This document shows positions 1 through 7,405 of a DNA stretch of 64,000 bases, piece by piece (the stretch's first letter is position 1; every line of letters starts with the position of its first letter). Where the stretch lies: NCBI RefSeq assembly GCF_004015185.1, contig NZ_CP025746.1:5969776-6033775 (forward strand), in the 5' to 3' direction. The position numbers and the translations under genes were made by a program. Under the pieces are notes generated by a model. The model did not search any database and was not told the DNA's origin. It worked only from the letters and a program-made list of their open reading frames with translations. The stretch is from Clostridium manihotivorum (lineage in GTDB: Bacteria; Bacillota; Clostridia; Clostridiales; Clostridiaceae).

Positions 1-558
1 TACTGTGCAAGGAGTATCATAATGATAAAAACCTTCAGTTATGCCAAGCTCTTTTCGTATTCTTTTGTTCTCATTAAAATTAAAGTCCTCATATTCTTGA
101 TTTGGGGCCATATAGTCAGTTTCAATATAGATACCGCCATATTTTAAGCTTTTAAAAAGCTTTTTATATAACTGAAGCTTTTCTTCATGAGTGAAATGAT
201 GGAGAGTCTGCACAGATAAAGCAACGTCAAAGCTCTCTTCTCCCATATCATAATTAAAGTAGCTATCTTCTATAAGTCTTATTTGATTTATTCTATCCTT
301 GTGTTTTTCTTTTAATTTCTCCAACATATCTTTTGAAAAATCAATGCCGGTAACTTCAACCTTAGGATTAATTTTAAATATCTCATCTAACTCTAATCCG
401 GTGCCACAACCTAAATCTAATAGTTTTATAGGTTGGTTTTGTGGTACAAGCTTAGCTGTTTCTATATAATAATTACCTGCACCATCAACAAAATCCATCA
501 TGTGCTGTTCATAACCATCTACCCTTTTATTAAAAAAGCTTCTCATCTCTTCTAACAT
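1..558 (-). CDS. SAM-dependent class I methyltransferase (3' end outside window)
   Basis: The frame is open from the window edge to an ATG whose upstream sequence carries AGGAG at good spacing; 186 codons are visible and the C-terminus is missing. The protein begins MLEEMRSFFNKRVDGYEQHM. Motif I of Rossmann methyltransferases, LLDLGCGTGLE, lies near residue 50. An acidic motif II (VTGIDFSKDMLEKLK) follows, and then DVALSVQTLHHF, typical of UbiE/BioC-like small-molecule methyltransferases. These show a SAM-binding fold; the substrate cannot be told. It is a single gene on the minus strand, separated from mntR by about 175 bases. A family assignment beyond methyltransf_11/25 type would be a guess. 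Confidence 0.85.
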   Translation of the reverse strand, partial: MLEEMRSFFNKRVDGYEQHMMDFVDGAGNYYIETAKLVPQNQPIKLLDLGCGTGLELDEIFKINPKVEVTGIDFSKDMLEKLKEKHKDRINQIRLIEDSYFNYDMGEESFDVALSVQTLHHFTHEEKLQLYKKLFKSLKYGGIYIETDYMAPNQEYEDFNFNENKRIRKELGITEGFYHYDTPCTV

Positions 559-670
559 TTTAACCATCTCCTGAATATAAATTTGTATATGTCCCACTTT
601 ATACGAAAATTTATATTTTCAAATCTAAGTGGTACATCTTTGGCTACAACAAAATTATATTCCTATAAAA

Positions 671-741
671 GTAAGTAAGAAACCTTAAAGATATTACTGA
701 AAAAAACTTGCTCTATTTTATCATAGGAACTCCTTACTTAC
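671..741 (-). terminator. Probable terminator of mntR
   Basis: Nine-base arms GTAAGTAAG and CTTACTTAC enclose a 53-base loop. On the minus strand the second arm is followed by TTTTATAGG. The first arm overlaps the mntR stop codon. The long loop makes it a weaker call than the other terminators here. Confidence 0.45.
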
Positions 742-1207
742 GTTTTTTACCCATATATTCATTAAACCTAACAGCTATATCTGGGTTATCTTTTATGAAA
801 GCTATATATTTATCGAAGCATTTTATACTCTGATTACTTAGAGTATGTTCTACCTTTTCTGTCTCTATCAAAATTTTGTCCTCAGAAATTCCTAATATTC
901 TTAAAAAGGACTCTACGGTCTTGTGACGTTTTAATAAAAATGCACCTAATTTCTTTCCTTCATCCTTTAGAACTATAACTCCGTACTTTTCATATAGTAA
1001 GAGATCTAACTCTCCAAGTCTCTGTACCATCCTTGTGGCAGAGGGAGGATGTACATTTAAAGCTTCAGACAAGTCATGTATTCTTGTGAAGCCTTTATCT
1101 ATTGACAAACGATATATCATCTCCAAATAATCCTCCATTGATGCAGTAAGTGGATTATCTTCATTTTTCATATATTCACTAAAAGTACGGAAAGCTTTGT
1201 TGTCCAT
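734..1207 (-). CDS. mntR: Manganese-responsive DtxR/MntR-family repressor
   Basis: 157 residues, cytoplasmic DNA-binding regulator. The N-terminal winged helix-turn-helix spans roughly residues 22-85 and contains NVHPPSATRMVQRL as recognition region. The metal-ligand set of Bacillus subtilis MntR is conserved in order: D26 and E29 in MEDYLEM, H95, then E117, E120 and H121 in an ExxEH motif. The protein lacks an SH3-like C-terminal domain, as MntR does and DtxR/IdeR do not. It is divergent from mntH with 189 bases between, where two palindromes can serve as its operators. In this family Mn(II)-loaded protein represses the importer gene; that role is inferred from family and context. Confidence 0.88.
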   Translation of the reverse strand: MDNKAFRTFSEYMKNEDNPLTASMEDYLEMIYRLSIDKGFTRIHDLSEALNVHPPSATRMVQRLGELDLLLYEKYGVIVLKDEGKKLGAFLLKRHKTVESFLRILGISEDKILIETEKVEHTLSNQSIKCFDKYIAFIKDNPDIAVRFNEYMGKKRK

Positions 1208-1271
1208 TTCTTCACCTTCTCTTAGGGTTAATAAATGCTTAGTAAATTATATGCACTAGTTTATAAAAAAA

Positions 1272-1285
1272 TTACTCTAGAGTAA
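1272..1285. promoter_or_regulatory. Palindromic operator candidate (MntR box 1)
   Basis: A perfect 14-base palindrome, TTACTCTAGAGTAA, lies in the mntR-mntH divergent region. It shares the central CTAG and outer TTA/TAA with the second palindrome 50 bases away. Confidence 0.55.
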
Positions 1286-1321
1286 CATTTTTATAATTAA
1301 GTTCATAGTTTATATTAAGTT

Positions 1322-1349
1322 AAAATTTTTAGCCTAGACTAAAAATTTT
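1322..1349. promoter_or_regulatory. Palindromic operator candidate (MntR box 2)
   Basis: A 28-base palindrome with one mismatched pair is centred on CTAG; its core is TTTAGCCTAGACTAAA. The site ends 48 bases before the mntH start codon, so a bound repressor would cover the mntH promoter. Assignment to MntR rests on position and DtxR-family-like symmetry. Confidence 0.6.
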
Positions 1350-1396
1350 GTTTTTAAGATACTTATATTATTTTTAATACAGAGGGTGAAGAATAT

Positions 1397-2677
1397 ATGA
1401 ATAAACGAAGCTTTTGCAAAAAAACTTATAATATAGAAGAAAATAATAAACCTAGCACTTTTTTAAGCTTTAAGAACTTACTAAAATTTTTAGGTCCAGC
1501 CTTTATTGTAAGTGTTGCATATGTGGATCCTGGAAACTTTGCAACTAATATCAGTGGCGGCTCCACCTTTAATTACAGTCTACTATGGGTTATTTTATGG
1601 AGTAACCTAATGGCTATATTCCTTCAAATAATGTCTGCAAAATTAGGTATAGCAACCAATAAAAATCTAACTGAGATGTGCAGAGAAGTATTTTCAAAGA
1701 AAGCTAATTGGTTCTTTTACATCGTGTCAACTCTTGCAGCAATGGCCACTACTCTAGCTGAATTTGTAGGTGCTGTTTTAGGACTTTACTTATTACTTCA
1801 TATTCCTATATCTTACGCAGTAGTAATAACTACAATAATAACTTTATCAATTGTCTATCTTCAAAAATATGGCCAACGAGTTGTTGAAGTTGTTATTACA
1901 ATATTGATTGCTGTAATCTGCATAGCCTATACCATAGAATTATTTCTTGCCAAACCAGATTGGTCTCAAGTAGCTATTCATACTTTATTGCCTTCCATTC
2001 CAAACGGTCAAGCTTTACTAATAGCTGTTGGTATGCTAGGAGCTACAGTTATGCCTCATGTAATTTACCTGCATTCTCAGTTAGTCCAGAGTCGAAGTAT
2101 TAATAAGACTCTAGAAGAAAAGAAGAAGCATCTTTTTATGGAAAAGGTCGATGTTTTTGTAGCTATGAATATAGCCTTTATCGTTAATGCAGCTATGGTA
2201 ATAGTTTCAGCATCAGTATTCTATAGTCATGGTATGGTAGTTGACTCAATAGAGCAAGCACACAGATCTCTAGAACCTTTACTTGGTTCTCTATCAAGCG
2301 GTGCTTTTGGAGCCGCTTTACTAGCTTCTGGCTTTTCCTCCTCTTCTGTGGGAGCCATGGCAGGTGAAACAATTATGGATGGTTTTGTAGATTTAAAGAT
2401 TCCTGCAGTTGTAAGAAGAATTATAACAATGCTTCCTGGTATAATCATTATAGCAATAGGCGTAAACCCAATGAAGGCACTTGTAATAAGTCAAGTATGC
2501 TTAAGCTTTGTACTACCAGTTACAATAATATCTATGCTTAAGATTACTAACAGAAAGGACCTAATGGGTGACTTTGTAAATAAACCTTTTGTAAAGATAT
2601 TAGGCTGGCTTATAGCATCAGTTATAATAATTATGAATGCTGTTTTAATATATCTAACTCTAACAGGGAAGGTTTAA
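1397..2677 (+). CDS. mntH: Nramp-family Mn(II)/metal ion:proton symporter MntH
   Basis: 426 residues, integral membrane protein with about 11 hydrophobic helices. The Nramp helix-1 motif appears as VAYVDPGNFATNI (DPGN metal site) and the helix-6 motif as MPHVIYLHSQ; both hold the residues that ligand the transported metal in this family. The length matches bacterial MntH (about 410-450). The start ATG is preceded by GAGGGTGA. It imports Mn(II), possibly Fe(II), driven by protons. It is a single gene, divergent from mntR, ends in a clear terminator and is probably repressed through the upstream palindromes. Confidence 0.93.
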   Translation: MNKRSFCKKTYNIEENNKPSTFLSFKNLLKFLGPAFIVSVAYVDPGNFATNISGGSTFNYSLLWVILWSNLMAIFLQIMSAKLGIATNKNLTEMCREVFSKKANWFFYIVSTLAAMATTLAEFVGAVLGLYLLLHIPISYAVVITTIITLSIVYLQKYGQRVVEVVITILIAVICIAYTIELFLAKPDWSQVAIHTLLPSIPNGQALLIAVGMLGATVMPHVIYLHSQLVQSRSINKTLEEKKKHLFMEKVDVFVAMNIAFIVNAAMVIVSASVFYSHGMVVDSIEQAHRSLEPLLGSLSSGAFGAALLASGFSSSSVGAMAGETIMDGFVDLKIPAVVRRIITMLPGIIIIAIGVNPMKALVISQVCLSFVLPVTIISMLKITNRKDLMGDFVNKPFVKILGWLIASVIIIMNAVLIYLTLTGKV

Positions 2678-2706
2678 TAAGCCTAAAACTAAGCTATTAT
2701 ATAAAT

Positions 2707-2756
2707 ACAGATGTTCTCCTATAACAACGCCATGCTAGGAGCCATCTGTTATTTTT
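2707..2756 (+). terminator. Rho-independent terminator of mntH
   Basis: Arms ACAGATG plus CTCCTA pair with TAGGAG plus CATCTGT, followed by TTATTTTTATT. Confidence 0.8.
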
Positions 2757-2798
2757 ATTAGCTTAGATAAAAATTCGGAACAATAAGCTTTAGATTCT

Positions 2799-2829
2799 AT
2801 TAAGGTTCTGTGTTGAGATTAAGTGGTAC
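2799..2829. repeat. Copy 1 of a short dispersed repeat
   Basis: This copy matches 15795-15825 at most positions, sharing CTGTGTTGARATTAAGTGGT. A shorter copy, TTGAAATTAAGTGGT, sits at 3888-3902. It lies in the otherwise featureless 2757-2972 gap. Confidence 0.45.
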
Positions 2830-2972
2830 GTCATGTGATGTTTTTACTAGCTTACCCAAAGAATTAATACCCATATATATATACCAATTGAATTTATTTC
2901 TGTATAATAATGTAATATAATTATGTTATTGCCTATAAATAATTCTAATTCTACACAAAAGGAGCTTTAAAC

Positions 2973-3578
2973 ATGTATAAAAATATAATATTTGATATAG
3001 GAAATGTAATTTTAGACTTTCATCCTAAAGCTTATCTTGGTAAAAAAATATCTGACCCTGATAAGGTACTAGAGGTACATAAGGAGTTATTTCAGAGTGA
3101 AGAATGGGTGATGCTTGATAGAGGAGTTATCACCGAAGAAGAAGCTAGAAAAGTAATAATCAATAGGAGCAAAGCAAATGGAGACTTAATAAAACTTGCT
3201 TTTGAAGGATGGTACGATATACTTACACCTATTGAATCCACAGTTGAAGTAATAAAAAAGCTTAAGGAACTAAAGTACAATTTGTACTTTTTATCTAACT
3301 TTCATCTATTAGCCTTTGAGCATATAACTGAAAAGTATGATTTTTTTAAGCTTTTTGATGGAGGTATAGTATCTTATAAAGAAAAGCTCCTAAAACCTGA
3401 AGAAGCCATATATACAAGAATAGTTGAAAAATATGGCCTTAACCCAGAGGAATCAATATTTATTGATGATGTGGAAGAAAATATTGAGGGAGCGAAAAAA
3501 CTTAACTTCAATACAATACTACTTAAAGATCCTACTAAATTAGTTGAAGGGCTAAGAGCCTATGGAATTGAGCTTTAA
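2973..3578 (+). CDS. HAD superfamily (subclass IA) phosphatase
   Basis: 201 residues, cytoplasmic. HAD motif I is present as IIFDIGNVIL (nucleophile Asp8), motif II as YFLSNFH (Ser), the motif III lysine in SYKEKLLKPEEAIY, and motif IV as IFIDDVEENIEGA. The DxGNV form of motif I is typical of the YihX/glucose-1-phosphate phosphatase-like and epoxide-hydrolase-N-like group, with a helical cap inserted after motif I. Likely a small-molecule phosphomonoesterase; the substrate is unknown. The ATG has AAAGGAG upstream. It is single and flanked by mntH's terminator and a convergent bglA. Confidence 0.85.
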   Translation: MYKNIIFDIGNVILDFHPKAYLGKKISDPDKVLEVHKELFQSEEWVMLDRGVITEEEARKVIINRSKANGDLIKLAFEGWYDILTPIESTVEVIKKLKELKYNLYFLSNFHLLAFEHITEKYDFFKLFDGGIVSYKEKLLKPEEAIYTRIVEKYGLNPEESIFIDDVEENIEGAKKLNFNTILLKDPTKLVEGLRAYGIEL

Positions 3579-3690
3579 TGGAGGCTTAACTTAATATAAC
3601 CATTGTGAAACTAAATTATTGGTCGTCTTATGGTGCTTTATTTGTCCATCTGAATTTCTGAAAGCATATAAGCCAAACATTGCAGGCGAC

Positions 3691-3756
3691 ATAATTTTAT
3701 TTTTACTGTTTACCCTAATTAGCTGTTCTAAACCGCTGAAATTATTAGGTTTAGCT
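3691..3756. repeat. Dispersed repeat, copy A (partner at 10501-10565)
   Basis: The shared core is TAGCTGTTCTAA followed by a variable ACC segment and TAGGTTTA-CTA, preceded by TTTTTAC-GTT. Both copies lie between a minus-strand gene's terminator hairpin and the next region, in the same orientation. Confidence 0.5.
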
Positions 3757-3784
3757 AGCACAAAGTTTTATATCTTCCTATATA

Positions 3785-3833
3785 GCAAAAAATCTTGCAT
3801 ATCTAAGACCCAATTAGTCCTAGATGCAAGATT
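3785..3833 (-). terminator. Rho-independent terminator of bglA
   Basis: Long stem of AATCTTGCAT against ATGCAAGATT, with additional TCTA/TAGA pairing. On the minus strand it is followed by TTTTTTGC. Confidence 0.75.
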
Positions 3834-3915
3834 CTTTAAGTATTTTTAAACATCAATATATCTTTTAGTCAATGTTTAATAATATTGTTGAAATTAAGTG
3901 GTCATGAAGAAGATG

Positions 3916-5337
3916 CTATCTCTTTAAGCTACCACCATTAGTAGCTATAACTTCTTTATACCAATCAAAACTCTTCTTCTTATATCTTTCTAAAGTTCCA
4001 CTTCCATCATCATGTCTATCGACATATATGAAGCCATATCTCTTTTTAAGCTGAGCAGTTGATGCACTTACTAAGTCTATGCAACCCCAAGTAGTATATC
4101 CCATAAGTTCAACACCATCTTCAATAGCTTCTGCAACCTGAACTAAATGATCATTTAAGTAGTTGATTCTGTAGTCATCATTTACTGTCTTATTGCCATT
4201 TTCATCAGTTGTTAACTCATCCACTGCCCCTAGTCCATTTTCAACTATGAATAGAGGTTTTTGATATCTATCATATAATTGATTTAGGATATATCTTAGT
4301 CCTTCTGGATCTATCTGCCATCCCCATTCTGAAGCCTTCAAGTATGGGTTTGGAACCCCTGAAAGAATATTTCCTTCTCCCTTTTTATTCTTCTCTGGAT
4401 CTGCTGTTGCACAAGAACTCATATAATAGCTAAAGGAAATAAAATCTACTGTATTTTTTAGTATTTCCTTATCACCAGGCTCCATCTTAATCTCTATGTT
4501 GTTTTCTTTAAATATTCTATTCATATATCTTGGATATTCTCCTCTTACATGAACGTCTGCGAAGAAAAGATTTTCTCTGTCCTGTTCCATAGCCTTAAGT
4601 ACATCACTTGGCTTAGAAGTTAATGGGTAGTTTGGTACACCAAGAATCATACAGCCTATCTTAAAATCTGGATTTATTTCATGTCCTACCTTTACTGCTA
4701 ATGCGCTGGCAACAAGCTCATGGTGCATAGCTTGATATAAGTCCTGCTTACTTAGCTTTTCTTTTGGTGTCCATATTCCAGCACTCATATAAGGTGCATG
4801 CAATGCAGAATTTATCTCATTGAAGGTTAACCAATACTTTACCTTATTCTTATATCTTGTAAATATTGCTCTAACATAGTTTTCAAAGAAACCTATTAAC
4901 TTTCTATTAACCCATCCATCATAGTTTTTAGCAAGCGCCAGCGGAGTCTCATAATGAGATATTGTTACTAAAGGCTCTATTCCGTATTTAGCTAGCTCAT
5001 CGAATACTTTATCATAGAATTCTAAACCCTTTTCATTTGGTTCTTTGTCATTGCCATTAGGGAATATTCTTGACCATGCTATAGAAAGTCTAAAAGTCTT
5101 AAAGCCCATCTCTGCAAATAGCTTTATATCTTCTTTATATCTGTGATAAAAGTCAATACCTATAAGCTTCATGTTATCTTCTGTTGGTTCTTCTGTAAGA
5201 GGTCCCATAATACCCCTAGGTGCTATATCCTGGGTTGATAGACCTTTTCCATCTTCATTATATGCTCCTTCAAACTGGTTGGCAGCAGTAGCTCCTCCCC
5301 ATAAAAAACCTTCTGGAAACCTAATTTCTTTTGACAT
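3916..5337 (-). CDS. bglA: GH1 6-phospho-beta-glucosidase
   Basis: 473 residues, full length for glycoside hydrolase family 1. The N-terminus FPEGFLWGGATAANQFEGA is the GH1 signature. The acid/base Glu174 is in TFNEIN and the nucleophile Glu366 in IVENGLG. The SASTAQLKKRYGFIYVD segment near 424-440 has the Ser/Lys pattern of the phosphate-binding loop that separates 6-phospho-glucosidases from free glucosidases. It would hydrolyse phosphorylated aryl- or cello-/gentio-type beta-glucosides delivered by a PTS. No PTS gene lies beside it. The leader has an antiterminator site and overlapping terminator (5372-5463), so expression is likely sugar-induced. The ATG has GGGGGA upstream. Confidence 0.9.
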   Translation of the reverse strand: MSKEIRFPEGFLWGGATAANQFEGAYNEDGKGLSTQDIAPRGIMGPLTEEPTEDNMKLIGIDFYHRYKEDIKLFAEMGFKTFRLSIAWSRIFPNGNDKEPNEKGLEFYDKVFDELAKYGIEPLVTISHYETPLALAKNYDGWVNRKLIGFFENYVRAIFTRYKNKVKYWLTFNEINSALHAPYMSAGIWTPKEKLSKQDLYQAMHHELVASALAVKVGHEINPDFKIGCMILGVPNYPLTSKPSDVLKAMEQDRENLFFADVHVRGEYPRYMNRIFKENNIEIKMEPGDKEILKNTVDFISFSYYMSSCATADPEKNKKGEGNILSGVPNPYLKASEWGWQIDPEGLRYILNQLYDRYQKPLFIVENGLGAVDELTTDENGNKTVNDDYRINYLNDHLVQVAEAIEDGVELMGYTTWGCIDLVSASTAQLKKRYGFIYVDRHDDGSGTLERYKKKSFDWYKEVIATNGGSLKR

Positions 5338-5371
5338 ATTATTTTTCCCCCTATCCTATTATGATTGGTAA

Positions 5372-5440
5372 ATAATAAAACCTAAATTAATAGGATATCT
5401 TTAAATCTATAAAGAAGACATCTCATATTAATCTAGGTTT
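5372..5440 (-). terminator. Conditional leader terminator of bglA
   Basis: Arms of about 15 bases (5378-5392 against 5426-5440) pair AAACCTA-ATTAATA with its complement and are followed on the minus strand by TTTATTATTT. The 5' arm shares its first bases with the antiterminator at 5435-5463, so the two folds exclude each other. Confidence 0.7.
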
Positions 5441-5463
5441 TGCCTGCTTACCAGTTACAATCC
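5435..5463 (-). promoter_or_regulatory. RAT antiterminator site (LicT/BglG/SacY family)
   Basis: On the minus strand the 29 bases begin GGATTGTAACTGGTAAG and end CAGGCAAAACCT. These fit the ribonucleic antiterminator consensus (GGATTGTTACTG...GCAGGCAAAACC) almost base for base. Binding of a PTS-regulated antiterminator protein here would block the terminator at 5372-5440 and allow bglA transcription. No such protein gene lies within the window. Confidence 0.85.
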
Positions 5464-5542
5464 TAAGTATGTTTTATTGTCTATAAATATATGCTAGCAT
5501 GTTTATTAAAAATAGGTCAATGGATTTTCAGATTAAGAAAAT

Positions 5543-7402
5543 TTAGCTATCAGCTTGCACTTTATCCAATCTTCCCATCTGACTCATTACCATATCATAA
5601 TATCGTCCCTTTTTCTCCATAAGAGTCTTGTGATTGCCCTTTTCCAATATTTTTCCTTCACCTATTACCATTATATGATCCGCATCTCTAATAGTAGATA
5701 AGCGATGAGCTATTAAGAAACTTGTACGATTCTTCATCAAACTTAGTAGGGCATGCTGTATGTCCTTTTCTGTCTTAGTATCAACACTACTAGTGGCCTC
5801 ATCTAAAATTAAAATCGGACTATCGCAAAGTACTGCTCTAGCTATGGATATCAATTGTCTCTGCCCCTGACTTAGATTGTCTGTAGCTCCAGACACCATA
5901 GTATTATAGCCTTTGGGAAGCTTATCAATAAAATCATGTGCATGTGCAATCTTTGCAGCCTCTATTACCTGTTCATCTGTGGCATCATTTTGAGAATACC
6001 TTATGTTATCCATTATAGTACCAGTAAACATAAAAGTATCTTGAAGAACTACCGAAAAGCACTTTCTGAGACTATCTCTTTTTAGATTAGTAATTGCTTC
6101 ATTATCGATCAGAATCCTTCCGCTATCAGCATCGTAAAACCGAGTTAGAAGATTTACAATAGTAGTCTTTCCAGCACCAGTTTCACCTACTAAGGCTACT
6201 ACTTCCCCAGCTTTAACCTGAAAGCTTACATCCTTTAGTATAGGTGTGGCTTTATCATATGAAAAATATACATCCTCAAAGGTAACTTCTCCTTTGGGAT
6301 TTTCTATTTCTTTAGCAGCCTCTACATCCGCTGGCTCCTCTTCATCATCTAAGATTTCAAAAACACGCTCTGCTCCAGCTAAAGCAGACTGGATAGTGTT
6401 AAACATACCTGCAACAGAATTAAGCGGCTGAGCAAATTGCTTTGAATAGCTCATAAAGCTTACAACCGTTCCTACGGAAACACCATAAGTTACAGAAAGA
6501 ATACCTCCTGTAATAGCTACAATAGCAAAAACTAAATTATTTATAACATTCATAAGCGGCATCATATATCCAGACCATATTTGAGCCTTGCTGCTGCTTT
6601 CATATAGTTCTTCATTTATTTCTTTGAAGTGCTTTAATACATCCTCCTGCTTCCCAAAAGCCTTTACCATCTTAAGACCCAAAATGTTCTCCTCTATTAC
6701 TCCATTAAGAGTTCCAAGGCTTCTTTGTTGGGCTTTAAAGTAGCCTTTACTTCTTGATGCAATAGTTTTAGTTAATAAAGCTACAAGCGGAACACACAAT
6801 AGAACTGTAAGTGTAAGTGGAATATTCAGAGTTACCATAACCACAAATGAGCCAACCAACGTTAATATACTAGCTATCAACTGAGTGGTTGTCTGAGCAA
6901 TAGTTGAGCTTATGTTGTCCACATCATTTGTTATTCTGCTCATTGTATCTCCATGGGAGCGAGTATCATAAAACTTTAAAGGAAGCTTCTGCATCTTCTC
7001 AAAAAATTCGGTACGTAAAGCTAATACTAGTCTTTGAGAAACCTTAAGCATAATAACTCCATTTAAATAAGAAATAATCCAATTTATTGCATATAGACCT
7101 ACTATTATTAGTAAAAGCCACTTAAGTCTTTCAGTGTCTACTGTTCTATTGCTAATCTTGAAGGTATTGAAGGTCTTCCCAACAAAATAGGGAATTGCCA
7201 CGGAAATTAATGAAGAAAATACGGTAAGTACCATAGCTACAAATATAGTTTTTCCCCATCTCATATAGATGCTTATAATACGTCTAAGTGTACCTTTAGC
7301 ATTCTTAGGCTTTGCTGTAGGTGCAAATCTATTTGGACCTCCTCCAGGTCTTCCGCCTAAAGATGGACCTTTTGCTTCTGGTCTTGAAATTTGCTGTGTC
7401 AT
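5543..7402 (-). CDS. ABC exporter half-transporter with canonical ATPase site (multidrug type)
   Basis: 619 residues: an N-terminal Gly/Pro-rich cytosolic stretch, an ABC_membrane domain with about six helices (roughly 50-340), then an ABC ATPase with Walker A GETGAGKTT, signature LSQGQRQ, Walker B LILDEATSSVD and switch LIAHRLST. It begins three bases after the stop of the upstream half-transporter, whose end carries its GGGAGG ribosome binding site. The two thus form a heterodimeric exporter like LmrCD/TM287-288. This subunit supplies the catalytic Glu and switch His. Likely substrate is drugs or lipids, inferred from family. Confidence 0.9.
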   Translation of the reverse strand: MTQQISRPEAKGPSLGGRPGGGPNRFAPTAKPKNAKGTLRRIISIYMRWGKTIFVAMVLTVFSSLISVAIPYFVGKTFNTFKISNRTVDTERLKWLLLIIVGLYAINWIISYLNGVIMLKVSQRLVLALRTEFFEKMQKLPLKFYDTRSHGDTMSRITNDVDNISSTIAQTTTQLIASILTLVGSFVVMVTLNIPLTLTVLLCVPLVALLTKTIASRSKGYFKAQQRSLGTLNGVIEENILGLKMVKAFGKQEDVLKHFKEINEELYESSSKAQIWSGYMMPLMNVINNLVFAIVAITGGILSVTYGVSVGTVVSFMSYSKQFAQPLNSVAGMFNTIQSALAGAERVFEILDDEEEPADVEAAKEIENPKGEVTFEDVYFSYDKATPILKDVSFQVKAGEVVALVGETGAGKTTIVNLLTRFYDADSGRILIDNEAITNLKRDSLRKCFSVVLQDTFMFTGTIMDNIRYSQNDATDEQVIEAAKIAHAHDFIDKLPKGYNTMVSGATDNLSQGQRQLISIARAVLCDSPILILDEATSSVDTKTEKDIQHALLSLMKNRTSFLIAHRLSTIRDADHIMVIGEGKILEKGNHKTLMEKKGRYYDMVMSQMGRLDKVQADS

Positions 7403-7405
7403 AAC

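Larger units (their letters stand above)
3579..3915. other. Intergenic region between convergent HAD and bglA genes
   Basis: No convincing gene; the open frame at 3619-3849 lacks a ribosome binding site and family likeness. The region holds a repeat unit also found at 10.5 kb (3691-3756) and the bglA terminator (3785-3833). Confidence 0.6.

Noticed and set aside
3619..3849. 76-codon plus-strand ORF after the HAD gene
   Set aside because: It spans the repeat and the bglA terminator, has no ribosome binding site and no recognisable family.
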